Positions 1 to 6,643 of a stretch of DNA of 10,523 nt are shown one piece after another. This DNA comes from Opitutaceae bacterium (lineage in GTDB: Bacteria; Verrucomicrobiota; Verrucomicrobiia; Opitutales; Opitutaceae), in assembly GCA_023265535.1 (NCBI GenBank), contig JAHFTI010000095.1, positions 1-10,523 of the forward strand. Direction: 5' to 3'. Each line of letters begins with the position of its first letter. The first letter of the stretch is position 1. Under the pieces are notes generated by a model that saw nothing but the letters and a program-made list of their open reading frames with translations, had not been told where the DNA came from and ran no database searches. The position numbers were made by a program, and so were the translations under genes.

Positions 1-766
1 AGATCTTGGCGCCGCGCGCCAGTGCGTCCTCGAGGCGCTCGAGCGTGTAGAGACAGCCGCCCTCGGAGATGACGATGCCGTTGCGGCTCTGGTCGAAGGG
101 GCGGGAGCTCTTGTTGATGTCGGTGGGGTGGCTGCCCAGGGCGTTCTGGGACTTGAAGCCGGCGAAGATGCCGAAGGTGTTCACGCTCTCGCTGACGCCG
201 CCGCAGATGGCGAAGTCGACCTCGCCGAGGCGCAGCATCTGGGCCGCGTGGATCATGCCGACATTGCCGGCCGCACAGGCGGCGCCGAGGGTGTAGGCGG
301 GGCCGGTGGTGCCGAGGTGGATGGAGACCTCGCCCGAGGGGTTGTTGGCGACCGTGCGTGGGTTGTGGTAGTGGTTCCAGAACTTGGTGTCGTAATTGAA
401 CTTCGAGATGTTGTAGATCTCGTTCTCGGTCGTCACGTTTCCGTGTTCTGTGATGCCAATGTAGATGCCGGTGCGGTCCTTCTTCAGCTGGTCGGGGTTC
501 AGGCCGGCGTCGGCGAGGGCCTCGCGGGCGCAGTACACGCCGATGGAGCCGGCGCGGGTGCCCACGCGGACGTCCTTCTTCTTCTGGTAACGGAGTGCGT
601 CGTAGTTGCAGATGCCCGACGGGTGCGGGCCCATGTAACGCACGTCCAGCAGGCTGATGCGGGCAACGCCGGCGAGCAGGTTGGCGCGGTATTCGGCCAG
701 ACTATTACCATTAGGCGCGGTCAAACCGACGCCAGTGATCACGATTCGGGATGAAATACCGGACAT
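1..766 (-). CDS. fabF: Beta-ketoacyl-ACP synthase, FabF/KAS II type (partial, C-terminus off the left edge)
   Basis: The 255 visible residues, read from an ATG at 766, form the N-terminal half of a thiolase-fold condensing enzyme. The family joins malonyl-ACP to a growing acyl chain in cytoplasmic fatty acid synthesis. The start reads MSGISSRIVITGVG, the usual first strand of the family. The catalytic cysteine is Cys164 in GAACAAGN, matching the position of E. coli FabF Cys163. The later PFDQNRNGIVISEGG stretch matches the family's PFDxxRDGFVxGEG segment. The catalytic histidines and the stop lie outside the window. The nucleophile context (AACAAG rather than TACASG) and the tract around residues 108-150 are divergent, so a specialised condensing enzyme, for example in a polyene-like or secondary lipid pathway, cannot be excluded. 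No Shine-Dalgarno is visible. It diverges from galE. The family call is firm; the exact substrate is not. Confidence 0.88.
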   Translation of the reverse strand, partial: MSGISSRIVITGVGLTAPNGNSLAEYRANLLAGVARISLLDVRYMGPHPSGICNYDALRYQKKKDVRVGTRAGSIGVYCAREALADAGLNPDQLKKDRTGIYIGITEHGNVTTENEIYNISKFNYDTKFWNHYHNPRTVANNPSGEVSIHLGTTGPAYTLGAACAAGNVGMIHAAQMLRLGEVDFAICGGVSESVNTFGIFAGFKSQNALGSHPTDINKSSRPFDQSRNGIVISEGGCLYTLERLEDALARGAKI

Positions 767-835
767 ACGATGTGGAAAAAGCGCTAGCCAAGCATCCGGC
801 AAAGGCAATACAAGGATATCCTACAGCAAATAATC
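767..835. promoter_or_regulatory. Divergent intergenic region between the fabF-like gene and galE
   Basis: These 69 bp must carry the 5' signals of both divergent genes unless promoters lie inside them. The stretch is more AT-rich than its surroundings. It contains the 8-bp palindrome GGATATCC at 814-821. An AAGGA at 812-816 is about 19 nt before the galE ATG, too far for a normal ribosome binding site. I see no clear -35/-10 pair on either strand, so the promoter role is inferred from layout only. Confidence 0.4.
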
Positions 836-1831
836 ATGAATGTCCTCGTCGTCGGCGGAGCAGGTTACATCGGAAGCCATTGCGTCAGGCAGCTCCTTGC
901 TGCCGGACACCAGCCGGTTGTCCTGGACAACCTTGTCTATGGGCACCGGGCGGCAGTCCCCGCGCAGGTGCCGTTTTACGCGGCCAACCTTGGCGATGCC
1001 GAGTCAGTGAAGAATATCCTGCGCAAGGAACGCATCGAGCTGGTGATGCACTTTGCTGCCTATTGCTACGTGGGCGAGTCGGTGCACGAGCCCCTCAAGT
1101 ACTACGAGAACAACGTGTCGGCCACCCTGCGCCTCCTGGGCGCGATGCTGGAAGTGGGCGTGAAGAAGTTCGTTTTCTCGTCGACCTGTGCGACCTTTGG
1201 CGTGCCCGCCAAGCTGCCCATCACCGAGGACACTCCGCAGGCCCCCATCAATCCCTATGGCCAGACCAAGCTCGACATCGAGCAGGTGCTCAAGGCGCTT
1301 GCCGTGGCGAAGGGACTCAGTTTCGCAGCGTTCCGCTATTTCAACGCAGCCGGCGCCTCCGAGGATGGCAGCATCGGCGAGGACCATTGCCCCGAGACGC
1401 ACCTGATCCCGCTTGCCTTTGACGCCGCCACGGGCCGACGCCCCGCCCTGCAGGTCTTCGGTACCGACTACCCCACCCCGGATGGCACCTGCCAGCGTGA
1501 CTATGTCCATGTGGACGACCTCAGCCGCGCACACATCGCGGCGTTCCCCAAGCTGGCGGAGCCGGGCAAGGGACATTTCTTCAATCTCGGAACGGGCAAG
1601 CCGTTCTCGGTGCGCGAAATCATCCGTGCCGTGGAGAAGGTGACCGGGCTGACGGTGCCGGTGGTCGAGGCTCCGCGCCGTGCCGGCGATCCTCCCGCCC
1701 TTTATGCCGACTCCAGCAAGGCGCAGCGTGAGCTGGGCTGGGTGGTGAAGTTCCCCGATGCGGAATCCATCATCGCCACGGCCTGGCGCTGGCACAAGGC
1801 CCGTCCCGAGGGCTACGGCGACAAGGCCTGA
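836..1831 (+). CDS. galE: UDP-glucose 4-epimerase
   Basis: This 331-residue short-chain dehydrogenase/reductase of the extended type interconverts UDP-glucose and UDP-galactose using bound NAD. It serves the Leloir pathway and supplies sugars for envelope polysaccharides. The N-terminus carries the Rossmann NAD motif GGAGYIG (residues 7-13). HFAAYCYVGESV near residue 72 is the conserved GalE strand after the cofactor site. The catalytic set is present: Thr117 in FSSTCATFG (Ser124 in E. coli), then Tyr141 and Lys145 in PYGQTK. Further family blocks are RYFNAAGA and RDYVHVDDL. The length is near the E. coli protein (338). The ATG at 836 puts the Rossmann strand right at the N-terminus, as expected. 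No good Shine-Dalgarno is seen. It is the only + strand gene of the window and ends 2 bp from the convergent priA stop. UDP-glucuronate or N-acetylated sugar epimerase activity cannot be excluded. Confidence 0.95.
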   Translation: MNVLVVGGAGYIGSHCVRQLLAAGHQPVVLDNLVYGHRAAVPAQVPFYAANLGDAESVKNILRKERIELVMHFAAYCYVGESVHEPLKYYENNVSATLRLLGAMLEVGVKKFVFSSTCATFGVPAKLPITEDTPQAPINPYGQTKLDIEQVLKALAVAKGLSFAAFRYFNAAGASEDGSIGEDHCPETHLIPLAFDAATGRRPALQVFGTDYPTPDGTCQRDYVHVDDLSRAHIAAFPKLAEPGKGHFFNLGTGKPFSVREIIRAVEKVTGLTVPVVEAPRRAGDPPALYADSSKAQRELGWVVKFPDAESIIATAWRWHKARPEGYGDKA

Positions 1832-1839
1832 GTTCAGGC
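1826..1839. repeat. Small inverted repeat spanning the convergent galE and priA stops
   Basis: The sequence GCCTGAGTTCAGGC is a perfect palindrome of two 6-bp arms around GT. It contains the TGA of galE (1829-1831) and, on the other strand, the TGA of priA (1834-1836). It could fold as a 5-bp stem with a 4-nt loop in both transcripts. No T-run follows on either side, so it is not a standard intrinsic terminator. Part of the symmetry comes simply from two facing TGA codons. Confidence 0.35.
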
Positions 1840-4107
1840 GAGGTTGGAGGGGTCCACGTCGATCACCTGTGAGACCCCTTCCGGCCAGGGGAAGGCGTCG
1901 CGAAGGCGTACGAGCTCGGGGATGATTTTCGTCACCGAGCCACAGAAGTACCAGAGCTGCCAGCGGTACTCGTCCTTGATTTTCTCTATGGGGCAGGCCG
2001 AGGGCCCGCGCAGTTCGACGCGGTCGCCGAGCGCCTTCTCCACCAGCTTGGCCCATTGGTCGGACACGAAGGCGAGCTTCTCGGGATTCGTGCCCCTGAA
2101 GAGGTGGTGGATGAGGTGGCGGTAGGGAGGGTAACCGAACTGCTTTCGGAGGGTCAGCTCGTGTTGCGAGAAGCCCAGGAAGTCGGCGTGCCGCGAGAAT
2201 TGCACGGCCTCCGACTGTGGCGTGAAAGTCTGGACCACGACCTCACCCGCACGGTCGCCCCGACCGGCGCGTCCCGCCACCTGCACGAGCAACTGGAAGG
2301 TGCGCTCGTTGGCGCGGAAATCGGGGACGTGCATCGAGATGTCGGCATCGATGAGGCCGACCAGGGTTACGTTCGGGAAGTCGAGCCCCTTGCCGATCAT
2401 CTGGGTGCCCACAAGGATGTCGATCTTGCCGGTGCGGAACTCGCCCAGGAGCTCACGGAAGCGGTGGCGCTTGGACATGGTGTCGGCATCCATGCGCTCG
2501 ATGCGCGCCTTGGGTAGCACGCGGCGGACGGCCTCCTCGACGCGCTGCGTGCCCAGGCCGCGCCACTTGATCTCGGGTGAGCCGCAGGCGGGGCAGCGGC
2601 TGGGGGCGCCGCGCTGGTGCCCGCAGAGATGGCAGCGCAGGGTCTCGTCGCTGCGATGGTAGGTCATCGTGATGCTGCAATGGGGGCACTCCTCGGTGTG
2701 CCCGCATTTCCTGCATTGCATCGCGCTCGAGTAGCCGCGGCGGTTGATGAAGAGGATGGTCTGTTCGCGGCGCTCGAAGCGGGCGTGCATCGCGTCGACC
2801 AGCTTGCGCGACAGCGTGGTGAGACCGCGTTGCTTGGCGACCTCGATGCGCATGTCGACGATCTCGATGTCGGGCAGGCGGCAATTGTCGATGCGCTTGG
2901 TCAGCTGCAGGAGTCCGTAGCGGCCGGCGAGGGCGTTGGCATAGCTCTCGAGGGAGGGGGTGGCGGAGCCGAGCAGGCACATGGCCCCGCAGTATTTGGC
3001 GCGCATGACCGCGACGTCACGGCCGTGGTAACGGGGTGTCTCGTCCTGCTTGTAGGCGGGCTCGTGTTCTTCGTCGACGACGATGAGGCGCAGGTCGCGC
3101 ACGGGGGCGAAGATGGCGGAGCGGGCGCCGACGACCACGCGGGCCTCGCCCTTGGCGAGCGCGAGCCAGCCGTCCAGGCGTTCGCCCTCGCTGAGGTGGT
3201 GGTGCCAGACGACGCACTGGTGGCCGGGGGCGATGGCCCCGAGGCGCGTGCGCAGGCGGGCGACGGTCTGCGGGGTGAGGGCGATCTCGGGAACGAGGAA
3301 GATGACTCCCCCACCCTGCTTCAGTGCAATGTCGATGGCGCGCAGGTAGACCTCGGTCTTGCCGGAGCCGGTGACGCCATGCAGCAGGGAGACGTCGAAG
3401 TCCTGTTTCCCGAGTCGTAGTGCCAGGTCGGATACAACGACCGCCTGCTCGGCGGTGAGCGTAGGCGGGGTCGAGGAGATGTGGGCGGATTCGGCCAGGT
3501 CGTCGCCATAGGCGATGCGTTCCACGCGCTGGGCTGTCTCGCGCAGGATCCCCTTTTTGACGAGCTGGGCGACAATGGCCGCGGTGACCTTCAGGCGGGA
3601 GAGTGCGAGGGCCTTGGGGACGGGCTTGATCTGCGTGGAGATGAAGCCGTAGAGCCGTGCCTGCTGCGGGGCGCGGGTGGCGAGCTTGGCCAGGGCCTCG
3701 TCGTCGAGCAGGGTGGCGACCGAGAGAAGCTTCTCCTCCTTGATGCCGAGTCCTGAGCGCACCGGGCCCGGGATCATGGTCTCGATGATGGATTCGAGCG
3801 GGGCGGCGTAATAGGAGGACATCCACTTGGCCAGCTTCAGCAGGTCGGCCGGGAGGGCCGGGAAGGGGTGGATGATCTGGACGACGCTCTTGAGACGCTC
3901 GACGGGGAAGTCGACCGGGGAGCTTTCCTCGCCGATGATGCCGAGGGCCAGCCGGGGGCCCACGGGGACGCGCACGAGTGCGCCGACCTGCAGGTCCTCG
4001 CACAGGTGGGCGGGCACCTTGTAGTGGAGCAGCTTGTCGAAGCCGGCGAGTGGATGCACACCGACGATCCGTGCGGCTTCCCCGGCGTGGACTGAGGCTT
4101 CGCTCAT
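1834..4107 (-). CDS. priA: Primosomal protein N' (replication restart helicase PriA)
   Basis: This 757-residue superfamily 2 DNA helicase recognises abandoned replication forks and starts reloading of the replicative helicase in the cytoplasm. E. coli PriA is 732 residues, so this is full length. The N-terminal 3' DNA-binding region starts around residue 13. Walker A is GVTGSGKT (244-251), followed by PEIALTPQ. The DEEH box is at 345-348, with the PriA-specific HEPAYKQDETPRYHGRD after it. Eight zinc-binding cysteines occur as four CxxC pairs (465/468, 474/477, 492/495, 505/508). The C-terminal helicase lobe has GTQMIGKGLDFPNV and QVAGRAGRG. All key residues are intact. The ATG at 4107 lies 20 bp after the hflX stop, so it is probably cotranscribed with hflX. 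The upstream 20 bases are pyrimidine-rich on the coding strand and show no Shine-Dalgarno. It converges on galE with 2 bp between stops. Confidence 0.97.
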   Translation of the reverse strand: MSEASVHAGEAARIVGVHPLAGFDKLLHYKVPAHLCEDLQVGALVRVPVGPRLALGIIGEESSPVDFPVERLKSVVQIIHPFPALPADLLKLAKWMSSYYAAPLESIIETMIPGPVRSGLGIKEEKLLSVATLLDDEALAKLATRAPQQARLYGFISTQIKPVPKALALSRLKVTAAIVAQLVKKGILRETAQRVERIAYGDDLAESAHISSTPPTLTAEQAVVVSDLALRLGKQDFDVSLLHGVTGSGKTEVYLRAIDIALKQGGGVIFLVPEIALTPQTVARLRTRLGAIAPGHQCVVWHHHLSEGERLDGWLALAKGEARVVVGARSAIFAPVRDLRLIVVDEEHEPAYKQDETPRYHGRDVAVMRAKYCGAMCLLGSATPSLESYANALAGRYGLLQLTKRIDNCRLPDIEIVDMRIEVAKQRGLTTLSRKLVDAMHARFERREQTILFINRRGYSSAMQCRKCGHTEECPHCSITMTYHRSDETLRCHLCGHQRGAPSRCPACGSPEIKWRGLGTQRVEEAVRRVLPKARIERMDADTMSKRHRFRELLGEFRTGKIDILVGTQMIGKGLDFPNVTLVGLIDADISMHVPDFRANERTFQLLVQVAGRAGRGDRAGEVVVQTFTPQSEAVQFSRHADFLGFSQHELTLRKQFGYPPYRHLIHHLFRGTNPEKLAFVSDQWAKLVEKALGDRVELRGPSACPIEKIKDEYRWQLWYFCGSVTKIIPELVRLRDAFPWPEGVSQVIDVDPSNLA

Positions 4108-4127
4108 GGCGGGCCGTGTGGGAAGGC

Positions 4128-5408
4128 TCAGGGGTTGCGCACGAAGGGTGCGAAGAATGCCTGCTGGGTGGGCGGGAAGCGCCCGTGCAGCAGGACTCCC
4201 TCGTCGAGCTGTTCCTGGTCGTGGATGTGGCCGACCTCGTGCATGCGTGCGAGCACGTCGTAGCGGGAGTGCGGGATGAGCATCTCGACCAGGTCAAACT
4301 CGCTGGCGATGAGCTCGACGCAGCGGTCCTGGAGCTCGTCGAGGCCCTCGCGGGTGTGTGCGCTCACGAAGATCCCCTCGGGCTCAAGGCGGCGCGCCAG
4401 GGCAAGCTGGTCGGCCGAGGCGATGTCGATCTTGTTGAACACCGTCAGGATTTTCTTCCCGTGCGCACCGAGCTCGTTGAGCACCTCGAGCGTGGTGGTG
4501 TGGTGCTTCTCAAAGTTCGGGTTGGAGACGTCGAGAACGTGTATCAGGAAATCGGCTACGAGGACTTCCTCGAGGGTCGCCTTGAAGGCCTCGACCAGGC
4601 CGTGCGGCAGGCGGCGGATGAAGCCGACGGTGTCGGTGACGAGCAGCTTCTGGTTGTTGCGCAGGAGCAGCTGGCGGGTGGTCGGGTCGAGCGTGGCGAA
4701 GAGCTTGTCCTCGGCGAGGACCACCGAGCCCGTCAGGCTGTTGAGCAGGGAGGACTTGCCGGCGTTGGTGTAGCCCACGATGGAGGCGGTGGGCACGGGC
4801 ACGCGCAGGCGGCGGGTGCGCTGGACGCCGCGTTGCATGCGGACCTGCGTGAGCTCCTCCTTGATGTGCGTGATGCGGTTGCGGACGATGCGGCGGTCCT
4901 GCTCGAGCTGGGTCTCGCCCTCGCCGCCCATGGCTCCCTTGCCTCGCTGGCGGGAGAGGTGGGTCCAGGCGCGGGTGAGGCGCGGAAGGGAGTATTCCAT
5001 GCGGGCGAGCGCCACCTGGAGGATGGCCTCGCGGGTCTGGGCACGGTCCGCGAAAATCTCGAGGATGACCTCCTGGCGGTCGATCACGGCGACCCCGGTG
5101 AGTTCCTCCCAGTTGCGCTGCTGGGCGGGGGAGAGTTCCTCGTCGAAAACGATGAGCTCGGCGCCGGCGGCCTTGGCGGCGTCGCAGAGTTCCTGTGCCT
5201 TGCCCTTGCCCAGCAGCAGGGCGGGATTGGGGTTGCGCAGGTTCACGAGCACCTTGCCGGCGATCGTGTACTTCAGGTTTTCGACCAGCTCGACCAGTTC
5301 GCCGAGCAGTTCGGTCCCCTCGCCCAGGGGCATGTCCTGTGTCTGTACTCCGATGAGAAAGGCGCGGTCAGCAGTGTCGATGCGGGCGGTTTGAAGGAAG
5401 TCGGCCAT
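4128..5408 (-). CDS. hflX: Ribosome-associated GTPase HflX
   Basis: This 426-residue protein is a translational GTPase of the Obg-HflX class. Characterised HflX proteins bind the 50S subunit and can split stalled or heat-damaged 70S ribosomes. The N-terminal HflX domain contains NPALLLGKGKAQEL (near 60-74) and FDEELSPAQQRN (88-99). The glycine-rich linker GKGAMGGEGETQLEQDRR (156-173) is the family signature, followed by a basic coiled helix. The G domain is complete: G1 GYTNAGKSS (212-220), G2 region LFATLDPTTR, G3 DTVGF (259-263), G4 NKID (325-328) and G5-like VSAHT (348-352). Length matches E. coli HflX (426). The ATG at 5408 is 3 bp after the lactonase stop and no Shine-Dalgarno is seen, suggesting translational coupling. 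priA follows 20 bp downstream. In E. coli the gene sits with hfq and hflK/C, so this neighbourhood is different. Confidence 0.96.
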   Translation of the reverse strand: MADFLQTARIDTADRAFLIGVQTQDMPLGEGTELLGELVELVENLKYTIAGKVLVNLRNPNPALLLGKGKAQELCDAAKAAGAELIVFDEELSPAQQRNWEELTGVAVIDRQEVILEIFADRAQTREAILQVALARMEYSLPRLTRAWTHLSRQRGKGAMGGEGETQLEQDRRIVRNRITHIKEELTQVRMQRGVQRTRRLRVPVPTASIVGYTNAGKSSLLNSLTGSVVLAEDKLFATLDPTTRQLLLRNNQKLLVTDTVGFIRRLPHGLVEAFKATLEEVLVADFLIHVLDVSNPNFEKHHTTTLEVLNELGAHGKKILTVFNKIDIASADQLALARRLEPEGIFVSAHTREGLDELQDRCVELIASEFDLVEMLIPHSRYDVLARMHEVGHIHDQEQLDEGVLLHGRFPPTQQAFFAPFVRNP

Positions 5409-5411
5409 GGA

Positions 5412-6545
5412 TCAGGGAGCAAAAAGCACACAAACCGCCTGAGGCACAACTGCAGAAAATCCGGTCGCCCTGAGTGTTCCCGAGGTCGGATCGACGGCGA
5501 AGACGTTGAGTGAGTCGGTGTCGCGGTTGGCGCAGACGAGCCAGCGGCCGTCGGGGGAGAGGGCAAAGTGGCGGGGATGGCGGCCTCCGGAGGGCAGGCG
5601 TTGGAGGACCTTCAGCAGGCCGTCCTGCTCCGAGCGCTCCAGTACGGTGATGATGTCCGGGCCGCGGCTGGTGGCGTAGAGGTGGCGGCCGTTGGGATGC
5701 AACTGCACCTCGGCGGAGGTGTTGCTGCCGGTGAAGCCGGGCTCGAGCAGGGAGACGGTCTGGAGACGGCTCAGGGTGCCCTCCTGGGTGTCGCGCAGGT
5801 AAACGCCCATGCTTCCGGTCAGTTCATTGACCACGTAGAGGTGGCGCCCGTCGTGGGAGAAGCGCGAGTGGCGCGGACCGTCGCCGGGTTCGCTGGCGGC
5901 GGGGGCGAGGGCTTTGAGGGAGGCGTCCGTGGGGGAGATCAGGTAGGGCTGCACCAGGTCCAGGCCCAGGTCGCACACATAGGCGTGGCGGCCGTCGGGC
6001 GAGAGGATGATGGAGTGGGCGTGCGGCTTCTCCTGGCGCTTGGTGTTGGGGCCGGTCTTGCCGGCATGGGTGAGCAGGCTGGCGCGTTCGAAGAGGGCCC
6101 CCTGGGCATCGAGGCGAACCGAGGCGACCCAGGCCGCATTGTAATGCACGGAGAAGGCCGCCTTGCCGTCGGGAGAGACGGAGACGTGGGTGGAGGTGCC
6201 CGAGGCAGCCAGGGGAAGGGCGGAAAACTCAGTCAGGGCGCCTTTCCCCTGGGTCACATGGAAGGCCCTGAGACCGCCCTGCTGGGTGCCGTCGGCAGAA
6301 GGCACCTCGGCGGTCGCATAGAGACGCGTCCCATCGGGGGAGAGCGCCAGGAAGCTCGGGTTGGAGCACTTGGCCGCTAGCTCGGGTTGCCCTAGTTCGC
6401 CGGATTTTTCGTCCAGGGAAACCGAATAGATGCCGGCGCTGCGGTTATCGTTGGTGTAGGTTCCGACAAAAAAGCGCATGGCAAGGAGTTGGGTGTGACA
6501 AAGGACTTGGGAGAGGAGGCACAAGGCCAGGAGGGACCGATACAT
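5412..6545 (-). CDS. Lactonase family seven-bladed beta-propeller protein (6-phosphogluconolactonase-like, YbhE type)
   Basis: From the ATG at 6545 the protein has 377 residues. E. coli YbhE (Pgl), which hydrolyses 6-phosphogluconolactone, is 331. The fold starts at RFFVGTYTNDNRSAGIYSVSLD-like sequence (first blade) and shows repeated SPDGxxxY blade motifs: LSPDGTRLYA, LSPDGRHAYVCD, FSHDGRHLYVVNE, LHPNGRHLYATSRG and LSPDGRWLVCANR. The segments HAHSIILSPDG and GPRHSRFSHDG carry the family's conserved histidine and arginine region. I chose 6545 because MYRSLLALCLLSQVL gives a hydrophobic, signal-peptide-like N-terminus. An ATG at 6479 would give a cytosolic protein starting MRFFVGTY, and an in-frame ATG at 6626 would extend it by 27 residues. 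The gene runs 3 bp into hflX. Many relatives of this fold are not phosphogluconolactonases, so the substrate is open; export would argue against the pentose phosphate pathway. Confidence 0.85.
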   Translation of the reverse strand: MYRSLLALCLLSQVLCHTQLLAMRFFVGTYTNDNRSAGIYSVSLDEKSGELGQPELAAKCSNPSFLALSPDGTRLYATAEVPSADGTQQGGLRAFHVTQGKGALTEFSALPLAASGTSTHVSVSPDGKAAFSVHYNAAWVASVRLDAQGALFERASLLTHAGKTGPNTKRQEKPHAHSIILSPDGRHAYVCDLGLDLVQPYLISPTDASLKALAPAASEPGDGPRHSRFSHDGRHLYVVNELTGSMGVYLRDTQEGTLSRLQTVSLLEPGFTGSNTSAEVQLHPNGRHLYATSRGPDIITVLERSEQDGLLKVLQRLPSGGRHPRHFALSPDGRWLVCANRDTDSLNVFAVDPTSGTLRATGFSAVVPQAVCVLFAP

Positions 6546-6643
6546 CGACGCAAAGGATGCGCCACAGGGCAGCGAGGACAAGTGCATCCTGTCGAATCCG
6601 CAGCAGCTCCACCGGGGCAGGCCCATCCGAGCCGTTCGCCGGG
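6546..6643. promoter_or_regulatory. Intergenic gap before the lactonase-hflX-priA row
   Basis: This 98-bp gap lies between the stop of the receptor-like gene and the preferred lactonase start. It is the largest gap in the - strand series, so a promoter for lactonase-hflX-priA is most likely here. I find no persuasive -35/-10 pair and no intrinsic terminator with a T-run. The gap shrinks to 17 bp if translation begins at the upstream ATG (6626). Confidence 0.3.

Noticed and set aside
128..754. 208-codon + strand frame antisense to the fabF-like gene
   Set aside because: The opposite strand has a clear condensing-enzyme sequence with an active cysteine. The + frame is Val/Gly/Ala-biased without family features.
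1004..2056. 350-codon - strand frame antisense to galE
   Set aside because: It covers the conserved core of galE and the end of priA in another frame, with Arg/Gly/Leu-rich content and no motif.
3017..4297. 426-codon - strand frame overlapping priA and hflX
   Set aside because: It runs in a different frame through the priA helicase core. Its Arg/Pro/His-rich composition is typical of a frame shadow.
3978..5513. Long + strand open frame (511 codons) antisense to hflX
   Set aside because: It is opposite a complete, motif-rich hflX gene. Its translation is Glu/Val/Gly/Ala-biased with no recognisable domain, as expected from GC-rich third positions.
6494..6500. Lipobox-like cysteine in the lactonase leader (SQVLC)
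   Set aside because: The residue before the cysteine is Leu rather than Gly, Ala or Ser, so a lipoprotein signal is not supported.
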